From: Acidobacteriota bacterium
Lineage (GTDB): Bacteria; Acidobacteriota; Terriglobia; Acidiferrales; UBA7541
Assembly (NCBI GenBank): GCA_003225295.1
Contig: QHYZ01000062.1
Span: forward strand, 1-64,000
DNA length: 64,000 bases
Reading direction: 5' to 3'
A program made the translations under genes and the position numbers. Shown one piece after another: positions 9,158 to 17,193 of this stretch (its first letter is position 1; each line of letters opens with the position of its first letter). Under the pieces are notes generated by a model. It was not told the origin of the DNA. It made no database searches and saw only the letters and a list, made by a program, of their open reading frames with translations.

Positions 9158-9787
9158 CTATTTCTCTTGGATGAAAATATCTTTCCACCTCATCTTCACG
9201 CCTCCGCCAGTGTGAATCTGCAAGCCAATCACGCCATCGGTGAATTTTGGCGCGGTATCGGTGTAATCCACAATCTTCGCGCCATTCAGCTGCGTCACAA
9301 TGTGATTGCCCGCGACGGCCACTTCGAGGTCATTCCACTGGCCGGCTTTCAAGGCCTGCTCACCTTCCACCGTGGGCATCTTTACCCAGCCGCGCCCTCC
9401 GCTTTCATACAGGCCGCCCGTGTGCTTGCCCACGCTGGGGTCCACCTCCACTTGCATCCCTTCAATGTCCGGTCCGTGTTCCGGGTCCATGCCGGTAATC
9501 CGCGCGCGGATAAACACGCCGCTGTTGCCCGCCGCTTCACCCTTGAACTTCAGGCGCAAGGTGAAGTCGCGATAGGTCTTCTCGGTCGTCAGATAGCCAT
9601 ACTTGTTAGCCGCACTTTCGCACAGAATGGTGCCCTGCTCAACGACCCACTTCTCCGCTCCGTTGTTTTTCCAGCCCGTCAAATCCTTTCCATTGAATAG
9701 CGACACCCATGCATCCTGCGGCGGGGCTTCGGCTGCTGCACCGAACCCCAGCAGTAACAAAACTGCCGCAATACCTTTCGTGGCCAT
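9158..9787 (-). CDS. DUF1080 (3-keto-disaccharide hydrolase type) secreted protein
   Basis: This 209-residue protein has a Sec signal (KGIAAVLLLLGFGAAAEA) and a single DUF1080 jelly-roll domain marked by WVSLFNGKDLTGWK, NSGVFIRAR, EVDPS...GGLYE, WNDLEVAVAGNHIVTQLNG and GVIGLQIHTGGGVKMRWKDIFI. The start at ATG 9787 has GGGAGG about 10 bases upstream and gives a clean signal peptide; a longer frame reaches 9844. Members of this domain family have been linked to hydrolysis or hydration of 3-keto-glycosides produced by Gfo/Idh/MocA oxidoreductases, and such an oxidoreductase is two genes downstream. That makes the operon a coherent keto-glycoside cleavage set, by inference. Confidence 0.9.
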   Translation of the reverse strand: MATKGIAAVLLLLGFGAAAEAPPQDAWVSLFNGKDLTGWKNNGAEKWVVEQGTILCESAANKYGYLTTEKTYRDFTLRLKFKGEAAGNSGVFIRARITGMDPEHGPDIEGMQVEVDPSVGKHTGGLYESGGRGWVKMPTVEGEQALKAGQWNDLEVAVAGNHIVTQLNGAKIVDYTDTAPKFTDGVIGLQIHTGGGVKMRWKDIFIQEK

Positions 9788-9916
9788 ACCTCCATTTCCT
9801 CCCGGTAAGGAATTACAGTATTCAGCCGGGAAAAAAGTTATCACAAACCGGGCACCAGAAAAACCGATTTCCTGCCATGCGACGCCCGCCGCAACCCCGC
9901 CCTTTGAATCGTCGGC

Positions 9917-10762
9917 CTATTTTCCTATGGAATCTGGCAGACCTTTATAATAACGGAACCCTTCGATGGGCTTCCCGTTTTTCATTCTCACCGACTCGCG
10001 TACCGATTCCTTCAATTGCTTCAACTCGGTTTCCGAGAGGTTCGGTTTATAGCTCTTCCAGCCCGGTCCGAACTGGCTGACATATTTTGCCCCCGCATTT
10101 ATCCTCTTCTCCACAAACTCGCTGATGTCCACCCAAGTGTTCTCATCCTCTTTGGCACTGTCGTAGAACAGATACTCGGGAATCATATATTCCCGCAGAC
10201 CCTCCTGGATGATCTGCCCTTCAAACAGGAGTCGCCACATGGCGGCCCGCGCTGCATCCGCTGCCAGGTAGGCGGCTGTCCGGTGATCCGACTTGTGCCA
10301 GCGTTGATAGCGCTTGCCCGGATCAAACGCGAACAATATATCCGGTCGGATCTTCCGAATCGAGCGCACCAGATTTTCCACCACCGCCTTGCGATCTTCA
10401 AATTCGAGAAGCCCGTCGTCGTATCCAAGATTGATGTAGTGCCCTCCCGGGATACCCAGCTCGCCCAGCGCGGCCAATTCCTCTTCCCGCCGAATCTGGG
10501 CAAGCTGGGTTCGCGACAAATTCGGGTCCTGTGTGCCCACATTTCCCGTCGTAAGAGTCACAATGTAAATCTGGTTTCCGTGCGCCTGAAGCATCGCCAG
10601 CGTGCCATGCGACATTGCGTCATCGTCCGCATGGGCGCCGATCAGCAAGATCGTCTTGGCGGTCCATTTCTCCACTGGGACTTCCGGCTTCTGCACGCTC
10701 TCCTGGGCAAGGACCACAGCCGGGAGCAGCGAGACAAGCCAAGCAACTAACATCTTCTTCAT
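9917..10762 (-). CDS. Secreted PIG-L family deacetylase
   Basis: The 281-residue protein has a signal peptide (KKMLVAWLVSLLPAVVLA) and starts at ATG 10762 with GGGAGG 4 bases upstream. It carries the PIG-L zinc motif in the form GAHADDDAMSHG (usual AHPDDE; here P is A and E is D) and the downstream histidine in HKSDHRTA. PIG-L enzymes remove N-acetyl groups from N-acetylglucosamine-type sugars or related glycoconjugates. It is the first gene of the minus-strand sugar operon, 129 bases before DUF1080, so its substrate may be an amino-sugar glycoside processed by the downstream redox enzymes. The AHADDD variant keeps the first histidine and the middle aspartate pair, so activity is likely retained. 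Confidence 0.9.
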   Translation of the reverse strand: MKKMLVAWLVSLLPAVVLAQESVQKPEVPVEKWTAKTILLIGAHADDDAMSHGTLAMLQAHGNQIYIVTLTTGNVGTQDPNLSRTQLAQIRREEELAALGELGIPGGHYINLGYDDGLLEFEDRKAVVENLVRSIRKIRPDILFAFDPGKRYQRWHKSDHRTAAYLAADAARAAMWRLLFEGQIIQEGLREYMIPEYLFYDSAKEDENTWVDISEFVEKRINAGAKYVSQFGPGWKSYKPNLSETELKQLKESVRESVRMKNGKPIEGFRYYKGLPDSIGK

Positions 10763-11466
10763 AGAACCTCCCGAATCAGTTCGGCTCCTTCTTCTAACTT
10801 GCAGCATCCTACCCGTGCTGGCGGTGTCACATAGATTCTCACTGGTGGGGGCGTTTAGAAAAGGTTTTCAGATAAATGACTGCATCGCTTGAAAGGCTCC
10901 GGTGAATTGACGCGCCGTTTGTTGAAGCTCCCTGGCCCACACAGAGCCATGGAATGTCTTCGCCGGGGAGGAGTTGGCGGTCATAACCGGCGTAGCCTGA
11001 GATGAAGATGTTTCTAAGCCAAGGGACTTGTTCTTCGACTTCTGATTTTGCTTCCAAAAACGAGCGATCCTGCACCTAATTTTCCCCTCCCAAGGACTCG
11101 CAGCAAAACTGCATCCCCCACCATAACGCAATGAGTCTAAACGAGAAAGATTTGTTGCGTCCGAAGGAATTTCAAACAAAATGGTGCGCTATACAAAAAG
11201 GCTTACAGCTGAATTTGGTCGGGGCGCATCGATTTTGAACCATCGACCTCCTGGTCCCTGAGCTGGGGAGTCGAAAAATCGAACGCCTTCTAGGTGTCGC
11301 ACGTACCGCGAAGAACACCTGGAATCCTGCCTAACCTCCGGTACGAAGCTGCAACAAAACCAACGGGAAGCTTCGGCAAACCAGCCAAAACAAAAGCCCC
11401 TTATTCAGCCACGGATCACACACCACCGGGGCGTTCAGTAAAGGGGACTTGGCTCTGATTGGCTCC
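10763..11466. other. Intergenic region with possible gene debris
   Basis: No convincing gene is present in these 700 bases. A minus-strand open frame at 10839-11075 contains WLRNIFISGYAGYD, faintly like the end of a response-regulator receiver domain, but it lacks the rest of that fold and I treat it as possible debris. An eroded tRNA-Pro 3' half lies at 11216-11266. Confidence 0.5.
11216..11266 (-). pseudogene. Eroded 3' half of a tRNA-Pro gene
   Basis: Read on the minus strand, the segment ends in GCGCCCCGACCA (acceptor 3' strand, discriminator A and encoded CCA) preceded by a T-arm like GGTTCAAAA flanked by TCGAT/ATCGA and by GGGACCAGGAGGTCG, the 3' side of a tRNA-Pro anticodon arm. The matching 5' acceptor strand, D arm and 5' anticodon stem cannot be found upstream, so no functional tRNA is encoded. 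A 3' half alone is typical of an old attachment site or of a decayed tRNA. Confidence 0.6.
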
Positions 11467-13539
11467 CTACTGCTCGACGGGTTCAATTCTCGCGTACAAA
11501 TCCGCTGGGTCTACATTCAAGACCACCTGTTTGGTCGGCGAAATGATGTAGATCGTGGGGCCCTGCGTCAGCATTAACTTCCCATTGGGGCTAACCGCAT
11601 ACGTATAGGAGAAGGTCTGGTCAGGTTTTAAACTGGGATTCGAGGAGGTTGGGCCCACTAACGCCGTGTCACTGGTTCCAACAACTGTTCCCATGCCGTC
11701 GTAGGTGGCCACGCCAGACTCGTGAGTTATGCTCTGGTGCGTCACCCCGATTGAGCCGAAGACGTACGTCCCGTTCGCGGACTGATTCGTGAACGGGCCT
11801 CCGGATTGCGGCTCCGCGAAGCCCGCGTAGACCCCTCCGTCCACGAGCATCACAAACGCCCTACACGGGCTCACCAGATAAAAGAGCGGAGGTCGCGCTC
11901 CCCCCTGTGCAATTACCCGGCCGTTAGGAGCTACGTTGACGGTGGCCGTGTCATTGACCGATGAAATGCTCCCGGCTTTGCTTTCGTCTCCATTAAAAGA
12001 GTAGCTGCCGGAATTCGAGACCGTGAAAATACCTGCGATCAGGTCCGAAGCTATGGTCGAACCCGGCCCGCAGTTTACACACAGTCCACTCACGTAGAGA
12101 ACGCTTGGGCCGCTCATCGACGAAGTCGAAAATGGACCTCCGGATTGCTCTAGCGCCGAGCCCATGAACGGAGCGACGCTGGACTGCGGGTCGACGCTGA
12201 TAAACAGTGCTTCGCTTGCGGAAATCATGTACAAGCTCATGTTGACGGTTTGCGTTCCGACCGTGAAAATCATGGTGCCTCGGCCATTCGATGACACCGT
12301 ATAGCTCCCCGTAAAAGGCAGACCGCTGGTCGGATAATTCAGTCCGCCACTCTTATTCATGTCACCGTTATCATTGGCGTCCAGCTCGCCGTTGGTGATG
12401 CTCCCGCTTCCGCTCGCGGCAAACGCGCCTACCATGGCGAACCTGTTTCGCATGCTGGTGATAAGAGTGCTTGTCGAATCTGCGCCAAAGGCGTAGGCGC
12501 GGTTAAATTGGGACGTCGAGAAGGCGCTGGGATCCTGCTTCTCGAAGAGCCCCGACCCCAGCGTTCCCGTATTATCAAACTCGATGAAGCGACCCTTGCT
12601 GGCCACACCGGCGTTGATCACCCCGAGGGCAAAACGATAGATCGATGTCCCGGCGGCAGTGGTGATGGCCATACACCCGCGGTTGTCTCCTCCTACGGAA
12701 TACGAGCTGCTGGCACTGCTTATGGGAACATTTGTTTCGACCGCTCTGCTGCTGTTAACGTCTTCTACGCCCACGACCCGGGCGATGTGTCCCGCGCCGT
12801 CGGCATCGAACATGCCGCCCAGCGTCACCGCCCCGTTGGCATCGAAACCTTGCATGGTGAATGCGTATTGGCCGTTCAAGAGCGACTCGCGACCAGATCC
12901 ACAAGTCATGGCTGGCACGGAGCTGTTGATGGTGATGCTCAGATTCCACTGGGAGGACTGCGCGCCCGCGCTGCTGGAGTCCCGGGCCATTACCGCGAAA
13001 GCGCTGGTGCCGCTAGGTCCCGTTGGCGTGCCCGTGATGTGCCCCGAAGAATCCATGCTCAACCCCGCGGCCAGGCTTCCGCTGCTGACCGTGAGCGTCA
13101 CCGTCCCGGCCCCTCCCGAAGTTGCCACCGTCTGGCTGTACGCCGTGCCTTGTGTCCCGGCAGGAAGCGAAGTTGTGGTCACCGACGGAGGGGGTGTGAC
13201 GTTGATGGTTACCGACGCGGACTTTGTGGAATCGGACGCGGAGGTAGCAGTGACGGTTGCGGTTCCCGCATTGCCGGACGTGGGTGCGTTATAAATAGCG
13301 GCCGTTGGCGTCTCTCCCGAGAGGGACCCTGCACCACTTAGCGTCCAAGCGACACCCTTACTCGAGTTGCCGCCGGTAATTGACGCGTTAAGACTCAGGC
13401 TCTGCGCGAAGTCGATGGCCTGAGCACTGCCCGGCGTGACCATGACTTCAGAAGGTGGATTCACTGCATCTGGTTTGACGGCGCATCCTCCCAATAGTGC
13501 AACTACGGCAAGCAACAAGCACACGGATGATACTTTCAT
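11467..13539 (-). CDS. Large repeat lipoprotein with Ig-like domains
   Basis: The 690-residue protein has a lipoprotein signal (LLAVVALLGGC, lipobox LGGC with Cys19). Residues about 30-115 form a bacterial Ig-like (Big-2 like) domain ending VTINVTPP; residues about 118-205 form a putative Ig domain of the He_PIG type (LPAGTQGTAYSQTV... GLSMDSSGHITGTPTG). The rest holds about four degenerate repeats of 110-130 residues, each with a start like NGQYAF or NGTYVF, a glycine-rich D-x-D-G-x-G segment, an NGRGTM-like turn, a YMIS/YLVS/YIIS strand and an SGGPF end. The fold and role of these repeats are unknown to me; surface display or adhesion is a guess. The gene stands alone, with a promoter-sized gap upstream. 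Confidence 0.85.
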   Translation of the reverse strand: MKVSSVCLLLAVVALLGGCAVKPDAVNPPSEVMVTPGSAQAIDFAQSLSLNASITGGNSSKGVAWTLSGAGSLSGETPTAAIYNAPTSGNAGTATVTATSASDSTKSASVTINVTPPPSVTTTSLPAGTQGTAYSQTVATSGGAGTVTLTVSSGSLAAGLSMDSSGHITGTPTGPSGTSAFAVMARDSSSAGAQSSQWNLSITINSSVPAMTCGSGRESLLNGQYAFTMQGFDANGAVTLGGMFDADGAGHIARVVGVEDVNSSRAVETNVPISSASSSYSVGGDNRGCMAITTAAGTSIYRFALGVINAGVASKGRFIEFDNTGTLGSGLFEKQDPSAFSTSQFNRAYAFGADSTSTLITSMRNRFAMVGAFAASGSGSITNGELDANDNGDMNKSGGLNYPTSGLPFTGSYTVSSNGRGTMIFTVGTQTVNMSLYMISASEALFISVDPQSSVAPFMGSALEQSGGPFSTSSMSGPSVLYVSGLCVNCGPGSTIASDLIAGIFTVSNSGSYSFNGDESKAGSISSVNDTATVNVAPNGRVIAQGGARPPLFYLVSPCRAFVMLVDGGVYAGFAEPQSGGPFTNQSANGTYVFGSIGVTHQSITHESGVATYDGMGTVVGTSDTALVGPTSSNPSLKPDQTFSYTYAVSPNGKLMLTQGPTIYIISPTKQVVLNVDPADLYARIEPVEQ

Positions 13540-14040
13540 GACCTTTCCCCTCGGCGGTCGAATTCTTCGGTTGTTTTTTTTGGACTAACCGCGCCCTCAG
13601 GTGGGATGAAGGCGCAACAGTGTCCACGGGCCGGTTTACGCTACGACACTTATCTAAGGGCGGGATGAAGTCGAAAAAATAGCCCAGACCGGGAAAAACC
13701 CTATCCCTGCCAGGAAACATGAAACAGCATTTCCCGTTGAAAAGCAACGCGCTTCCATGCTCCCAAAAATGGAGGGGAGGGCAGGAAGCAACCAAACAGT
13801 AGGACGTTGCGCGTTCGGCATCAATTTAGGACCGCGAGTCGTTCCGCAAGGGGATTTTGCCAGGGCGATCGGGATGGAGTAAGCTCTGCGCACCTTTTCT
13901 ATCACCATCAGACGCACCGCGTTTTCTTGCTGAGAAGAAGGTTGTTGGCCCGGACCGCTGCACGGGTGTTCTGGCATGAGTTCGAAACTCTGTGAATGAG
14001 AGCGACAAGATTCTTGGAGCGAATGATCGATTCTCTTCAA
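13540..14040. other. Intergenic region upstream of the broken oxidase
   Basis: Between the divergent lipoprotein and the oxidase remnant I see no gene. Open frames here are short, lack ribosome sites and have no recognisable family. Sequence encoding the missing oxidase N-terminal domain is not found here. Confidence 0.5.
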
Positions 14041-15808
14041 ATGACTACAAAGAATGATGGAGATGGAGAAGCCATCGTCGGGCCAAGACCTTCTCGCCGG
14101 ACCTTTTGTGCGGCCGCGGTTGGCGCGTTTGTGCCGCCCCGTACACGGCTCCAGTTTCATCAACGGCGACGTCCCGGGGTCGGCCATCTACAATTATCCG
14201 AACGACCAGAGCGCCCGGATGATCTGGTATCATGACCACGCCTACGCGCTCACACGCACCAACGCCTATGCTGGCATCGCCAGCGCCTATTTGATTACCG
14301 ATGACGCCGAGTCGCTATTGATCAACGCCGGGGTTCTCCCCGACGTTGACGGTTATCCGCTCGGGATTCCGCTGGTGATTCAAGATAAGTCGTTTTGGGA
14401 CGGCGAGAGGGGCCAGGATCCAGGCTACGGCTCAATCCCACCGGCAGGGGCAAAAGTTGGCAGCCTGTGGTATCCGCACACGTATGAAGGTCCGCCCCTA
14501 GCAGCGCAGACGCTGCCACCGGACTGCGGCAGCGGTTCCGGCAGGTGGGACAGCATGGGCGGCACTCCCCCTCCCGTTTCTGGGGTCCCGGAGTTTTTCT
14601 CCGACACCATCCTGGTGAACGGTGCGCCCTATCCCGTGCTCCCGGTGGAGCGCCGGAGGTACCGCTTCCGTCTGCTAAACGGCTCCCAAGCCCGGTTCTA
14701 CAATCTGCAGTTGTACGTCAGCGACGGGAGTGCCGACGGCATAACGCTCAAGGATAGCGGCCAAGTGGACAGCAACGGCAACCCGCTCCTGGTTCCTGCG
14801 AACGCGTCGGGACCCAGGATGATCCAGATCGGAAACGAGGCTGGATTCCTCCCGGCGCCGGCGGTGCTCAACAATCCGGCGATGCCCATCGGCTACAAAC
14901 TCGTCGGCTCTAGCGCCTTCGACCCCACCATCGGAAACGCGAACCGCTACACGCTTCTGATGGCCCCAGCGGAACGCCCGGACATCATTGTCGATTTCAG
15001 GGAGGTCCCCGCAGGCACCGAGGTTATCCTTTACAATGATGCGCCCGCACCATTCCCGGGGGGCGAGATTCGTAACGACTACTACGTAGGCCGTGCGGAT
15101 CTCACCTGCATCGGCGGCGCTCCAGCGACAGTTCCTGGCTATGGCCCGGATACCCGGGTCATCATGAAGTTCGTGGTGGGCAATGCCACCGTGCAGGAAT
15201 TGACCTTCGATCAAACCCTGGCGGCCCTGAAGACCGCTTTGCCCATAACGTTCCAAGCCACACAGCCTGGAACGTCGATACAACCCGACAACGGCACCAA
15301 GGCTAAGACCCTCAACGAGGATTTTGACACCTATGGGCGCCTGAGGCAGAGGCTAGGCATTCCCACGCGCACGGGCGACGGGGCCTCGGACTATCTTGAA
15401 ACTCCCAAGGATATTGCCCAGGCGGGCGAGGTTCAGCGCTGGACGATCTTCAACCTTACGGGCGACACGCACCCCATGCACTTCCACTTGGTGAACGTTG
15501 TTGTCAGAAAGCGGGAAGCCTGGAAATTCGATCCGAACACAGGCGGTCCGGTTTTCCCACTCAGCGTAATTCCGGGCAGCGCTCGCCTGCCGGACGCCAA
15601 CGAGAAAGGCTGGAAAGAAACCGTGCGGATGAACCCCGGAGAGGCGGTTACTGTGGACATGAAGTTCGATCTGCCGCCGGGCAAGCCGGCAGCGCCGAGT
15701 CCGCGACTTCTGTCCAAGTACGGCATTCGGGGAGCTGAGTACGTCTGGCACTGCCACATTTTGGAACACGAAGAGCACGACATGATGCACGTGATGGCGG
15801 TTATGTAG
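14041..15808 (+). pseudogene. Multicopper oxidase, N-terminal domain deleted and frame-shifted
   Basis: The main frame (14054-15808) encodes a multicopper oxidase from just before the second copper motif: WYHDHA at residues 58-63, then THPMHFH near residue 474 and WHCHILEHEEHDMMH near 565, the C-terminal type 1/2/3 ligand cluster. The first cupredoxin copper motif (HxH) and about 120-150 residues before it are absent. A twin-arginine signal (PSRRTFCAAAVGAF) is encoded at about 14092-14133, but in another frame that starts at ATG 14041. The simplest reading is an internal deletion with a frameshift joining the signal to the middle of the enzyme. Without the first HxH the trinuclear copper site would be incomplete, so the gene is probably dead. 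A start at ATG 14054 giving a shortened active protein is less likely. Confidence 0.75.
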
Positions 15809-15902
15809 GCCGAAGGGCGCGGAGCTTGCAGGAACATTTGCCGAATGGAAGGTTGGCCAAGCGCATGCAAGCGCGTCTGGCATCCATCTAATCGCAGGTC
15901 AT

Positions 15903-15937
15903 GGGAAAATCCAACTTTGCCGAAGTTGGATTTTCCC
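15903..15937. terminator. Bidirectional hairpin terminator
   Basis: A perfect 15-bp inverted repeat (GGGAAAATCCAACTT / AAGTTGGATTTTCCC, 5-base loop) lies between the convergent oxidase remnant and the RpiR gene. It has A/T-rich arms, so it could serve both directions. Confidence 0.75.
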
Positions 15938-16036
15938 TTGCCCACCACAAAGACTTGTCACTCTTCCTCCGACAATCCCTGCCCCGAACCAGGAAAATCC
16001 GCAATGCTTTACGTGATCTAGTACCTCCCGATTTGC

Positions 16037-16939
16037 TCATGAGTGATACCAGCGGTGGTCGGCGAGGTCTTCCACTTCGCTCCGCCGCAACAATTCCAGG
16101 GAACGCGCAGTCTGTGTGTGTGCGCAGGCGATCAGAATTGTTCCCAGCAAACTCAAGGGAGCGACGTAGGAGCCGCCAAAGGAGGGGCTGGCGACTGACG
16201 CCATACAGCTGTCATCGCAAATGCGAGCAATGGGAGTCGTTTCGCTGTCGGTGACGCCAAACGTTGGCACCCCGAGTTTCTTGGCGCGCAGCGCCGCCTC
16301 CACCGTGTCGCGCAAGCACTGGCCAAAGCTGATGGCGATGAGCAGGTCCTCGCGCGTCAGGGTTCTTACTCTTCTCTGGACATTTCCGGTGCTGCCAACG
16401 GGTGCCTCGGCGGCAAATCCCAGGGTCATCAGGCCGTAAGCCAAGTGCCAGCTCAACCCCGCGGCCAGGTCGATTCCTACAATGAGAATCCGGCGGGCAC
16501 GCTTCACTTGCTTGGACAGGGCGATAATTTTTTCCGCATTGAGCGACGACTGTAGGGCTTGTAGATTTCGCAAGTCCATATCCATGGCGTGGCGAATGCG
16601 GTCCGCAACGGTGCGCTTCTCCTTCGATGCCGCTTTCAAGACGGCGTAGGGAGTAATCTGGGTTACAAAATGTGCGCGTAAATCGGCGGTGAATTCCGCA
16701 TACTTCTTGTACCCCAGAGCCTGGATGGTTCGGACGATTGTGGCTGCGTCCACTTCGTAGCGTTTGGCCAATTCTCGCGAGGACAGGAAAAAGGTATCCC
16801 CAGTATTTTCGAGGATCAATCGAAGGAGTTTTCGCCGACTTGCATTTAGATTTTCTCCTGCGGCTGCAAAGCGCCTTTCCAGCGTAGTCTGGCCCTGGCG
16901 GCGCTCGGTGGACGGCCGCACCGCACTCGCGAGACGCAT
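16037..16939 (-). CDS. RpiR/MurR family transcriptional regulator (HTH + SIS)
   Basis: The protein has an N-terminal HTH_6 domain (SSRELAKRYEVDAATIVRTIQALGYKKYAEF) and a C-terminal SIS phosphosugar-binding domain (RILIVGIDLAAGLSWHLAYGL... LLIAISFGQCLRDTVEA). Members repress or activate sugar genes in response to a phosphosugar. The start is uncertain: ATG 16939 gives 300 residues but has no good ribosome site; a GGGAGG sits about 25 bases upstream and the frame continues to a TTG at 16996. The gene has a good promoter with two copies of TGTTGCAT (see 17018-17068), suggesting autoregulation. Neighbours do not reveal the regulated pathway; nearest sugar clusters are the keto-sugar operon and the xylan operon. 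Confidence 0.9.
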   Translation of the reverse strand: MRLASAVRPSTERRQGQTTLERRFAAAGENLNASRRKLLRLILENTGDTFFLSSRELAKRYEVDAATIVRTIQALGYKKYAEFTADLRAHFVTQITPYAVLKAASKEKRTVADRIRHAMDMDLRNLQALQSSLNAEKIIALSKQVKRARRILIVGIDLAAGLSWHLAYGLMTLGFAAEAPVGSTGNVQRRVRTLTREDLLIAISFGQCLRDTVEAALRAKKLGVPTFGVTDSETTPIARICDDSCMASVASPSFGGSYVAPLSLLGTILIACAHTQTARSLELLRRSEVEDLADHRWYHS

Positions 16940-17017
16940 TCGATCTGATCTAATCAGGAACAAACCTCCCGAGAGAAAATCCGATTTACGGAACAATCAG
17001 CGCTAGTATCGGCTAAG

Positions 17018-17068
17018 CGAATACAACGAATGTTGCATGTTGTCAAGAGATTTCAATATTTGTTGCAT
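17018..17068 (-). promoter_or_regulatory. Promoter and repeated operator of the RpiR gene
   Basis: On the minus strand TTGACA (17046-17041) and TATTCG (17023-17018) are separated by exactly 17 bases. Two direct copies of TGTTGCAT (plus-strand 17031-17038 and 17061-17068) are 30 bases apart, one inside the promoter spacer and one just upstream of the -35 box. This geometry suits repression by a protein binding on one face of the DNA. Confidence 0.6.
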
Positions 17069-17193
17069 AGCCGCGATGCATGCTTCTGGATAAGTGCAGC
17101 GCAGGCCGTGTGCGCGCCGTGCACGGTATCAGGCAAGGAGAAATGCTGGCAAAACGAAAGTAACAGGACTGCGAGAAGGGTCAACTCTTCTGG

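Noticed and set aside
10839-11075. 78-residue minus-strand open frame with ISGYAG motif
   Set aside because: The motif resembles a response-regulator end but the phosphorylation site and rest of the fold are absent and there is no ribosome site.
11216-11290. Intact tRNA-Pro gene
   Set aside because: The 5' acceptor strand, D arm and 5' anticodon stem are missing; only the 3' half is recognisable.
12508-13341. 277-residue open frame antisense to the repeat lipoprotein
   Set aside because: It is arginine/glycine rich shadow translation; the minus strand encodes a clear lipoprotein with lipobox.
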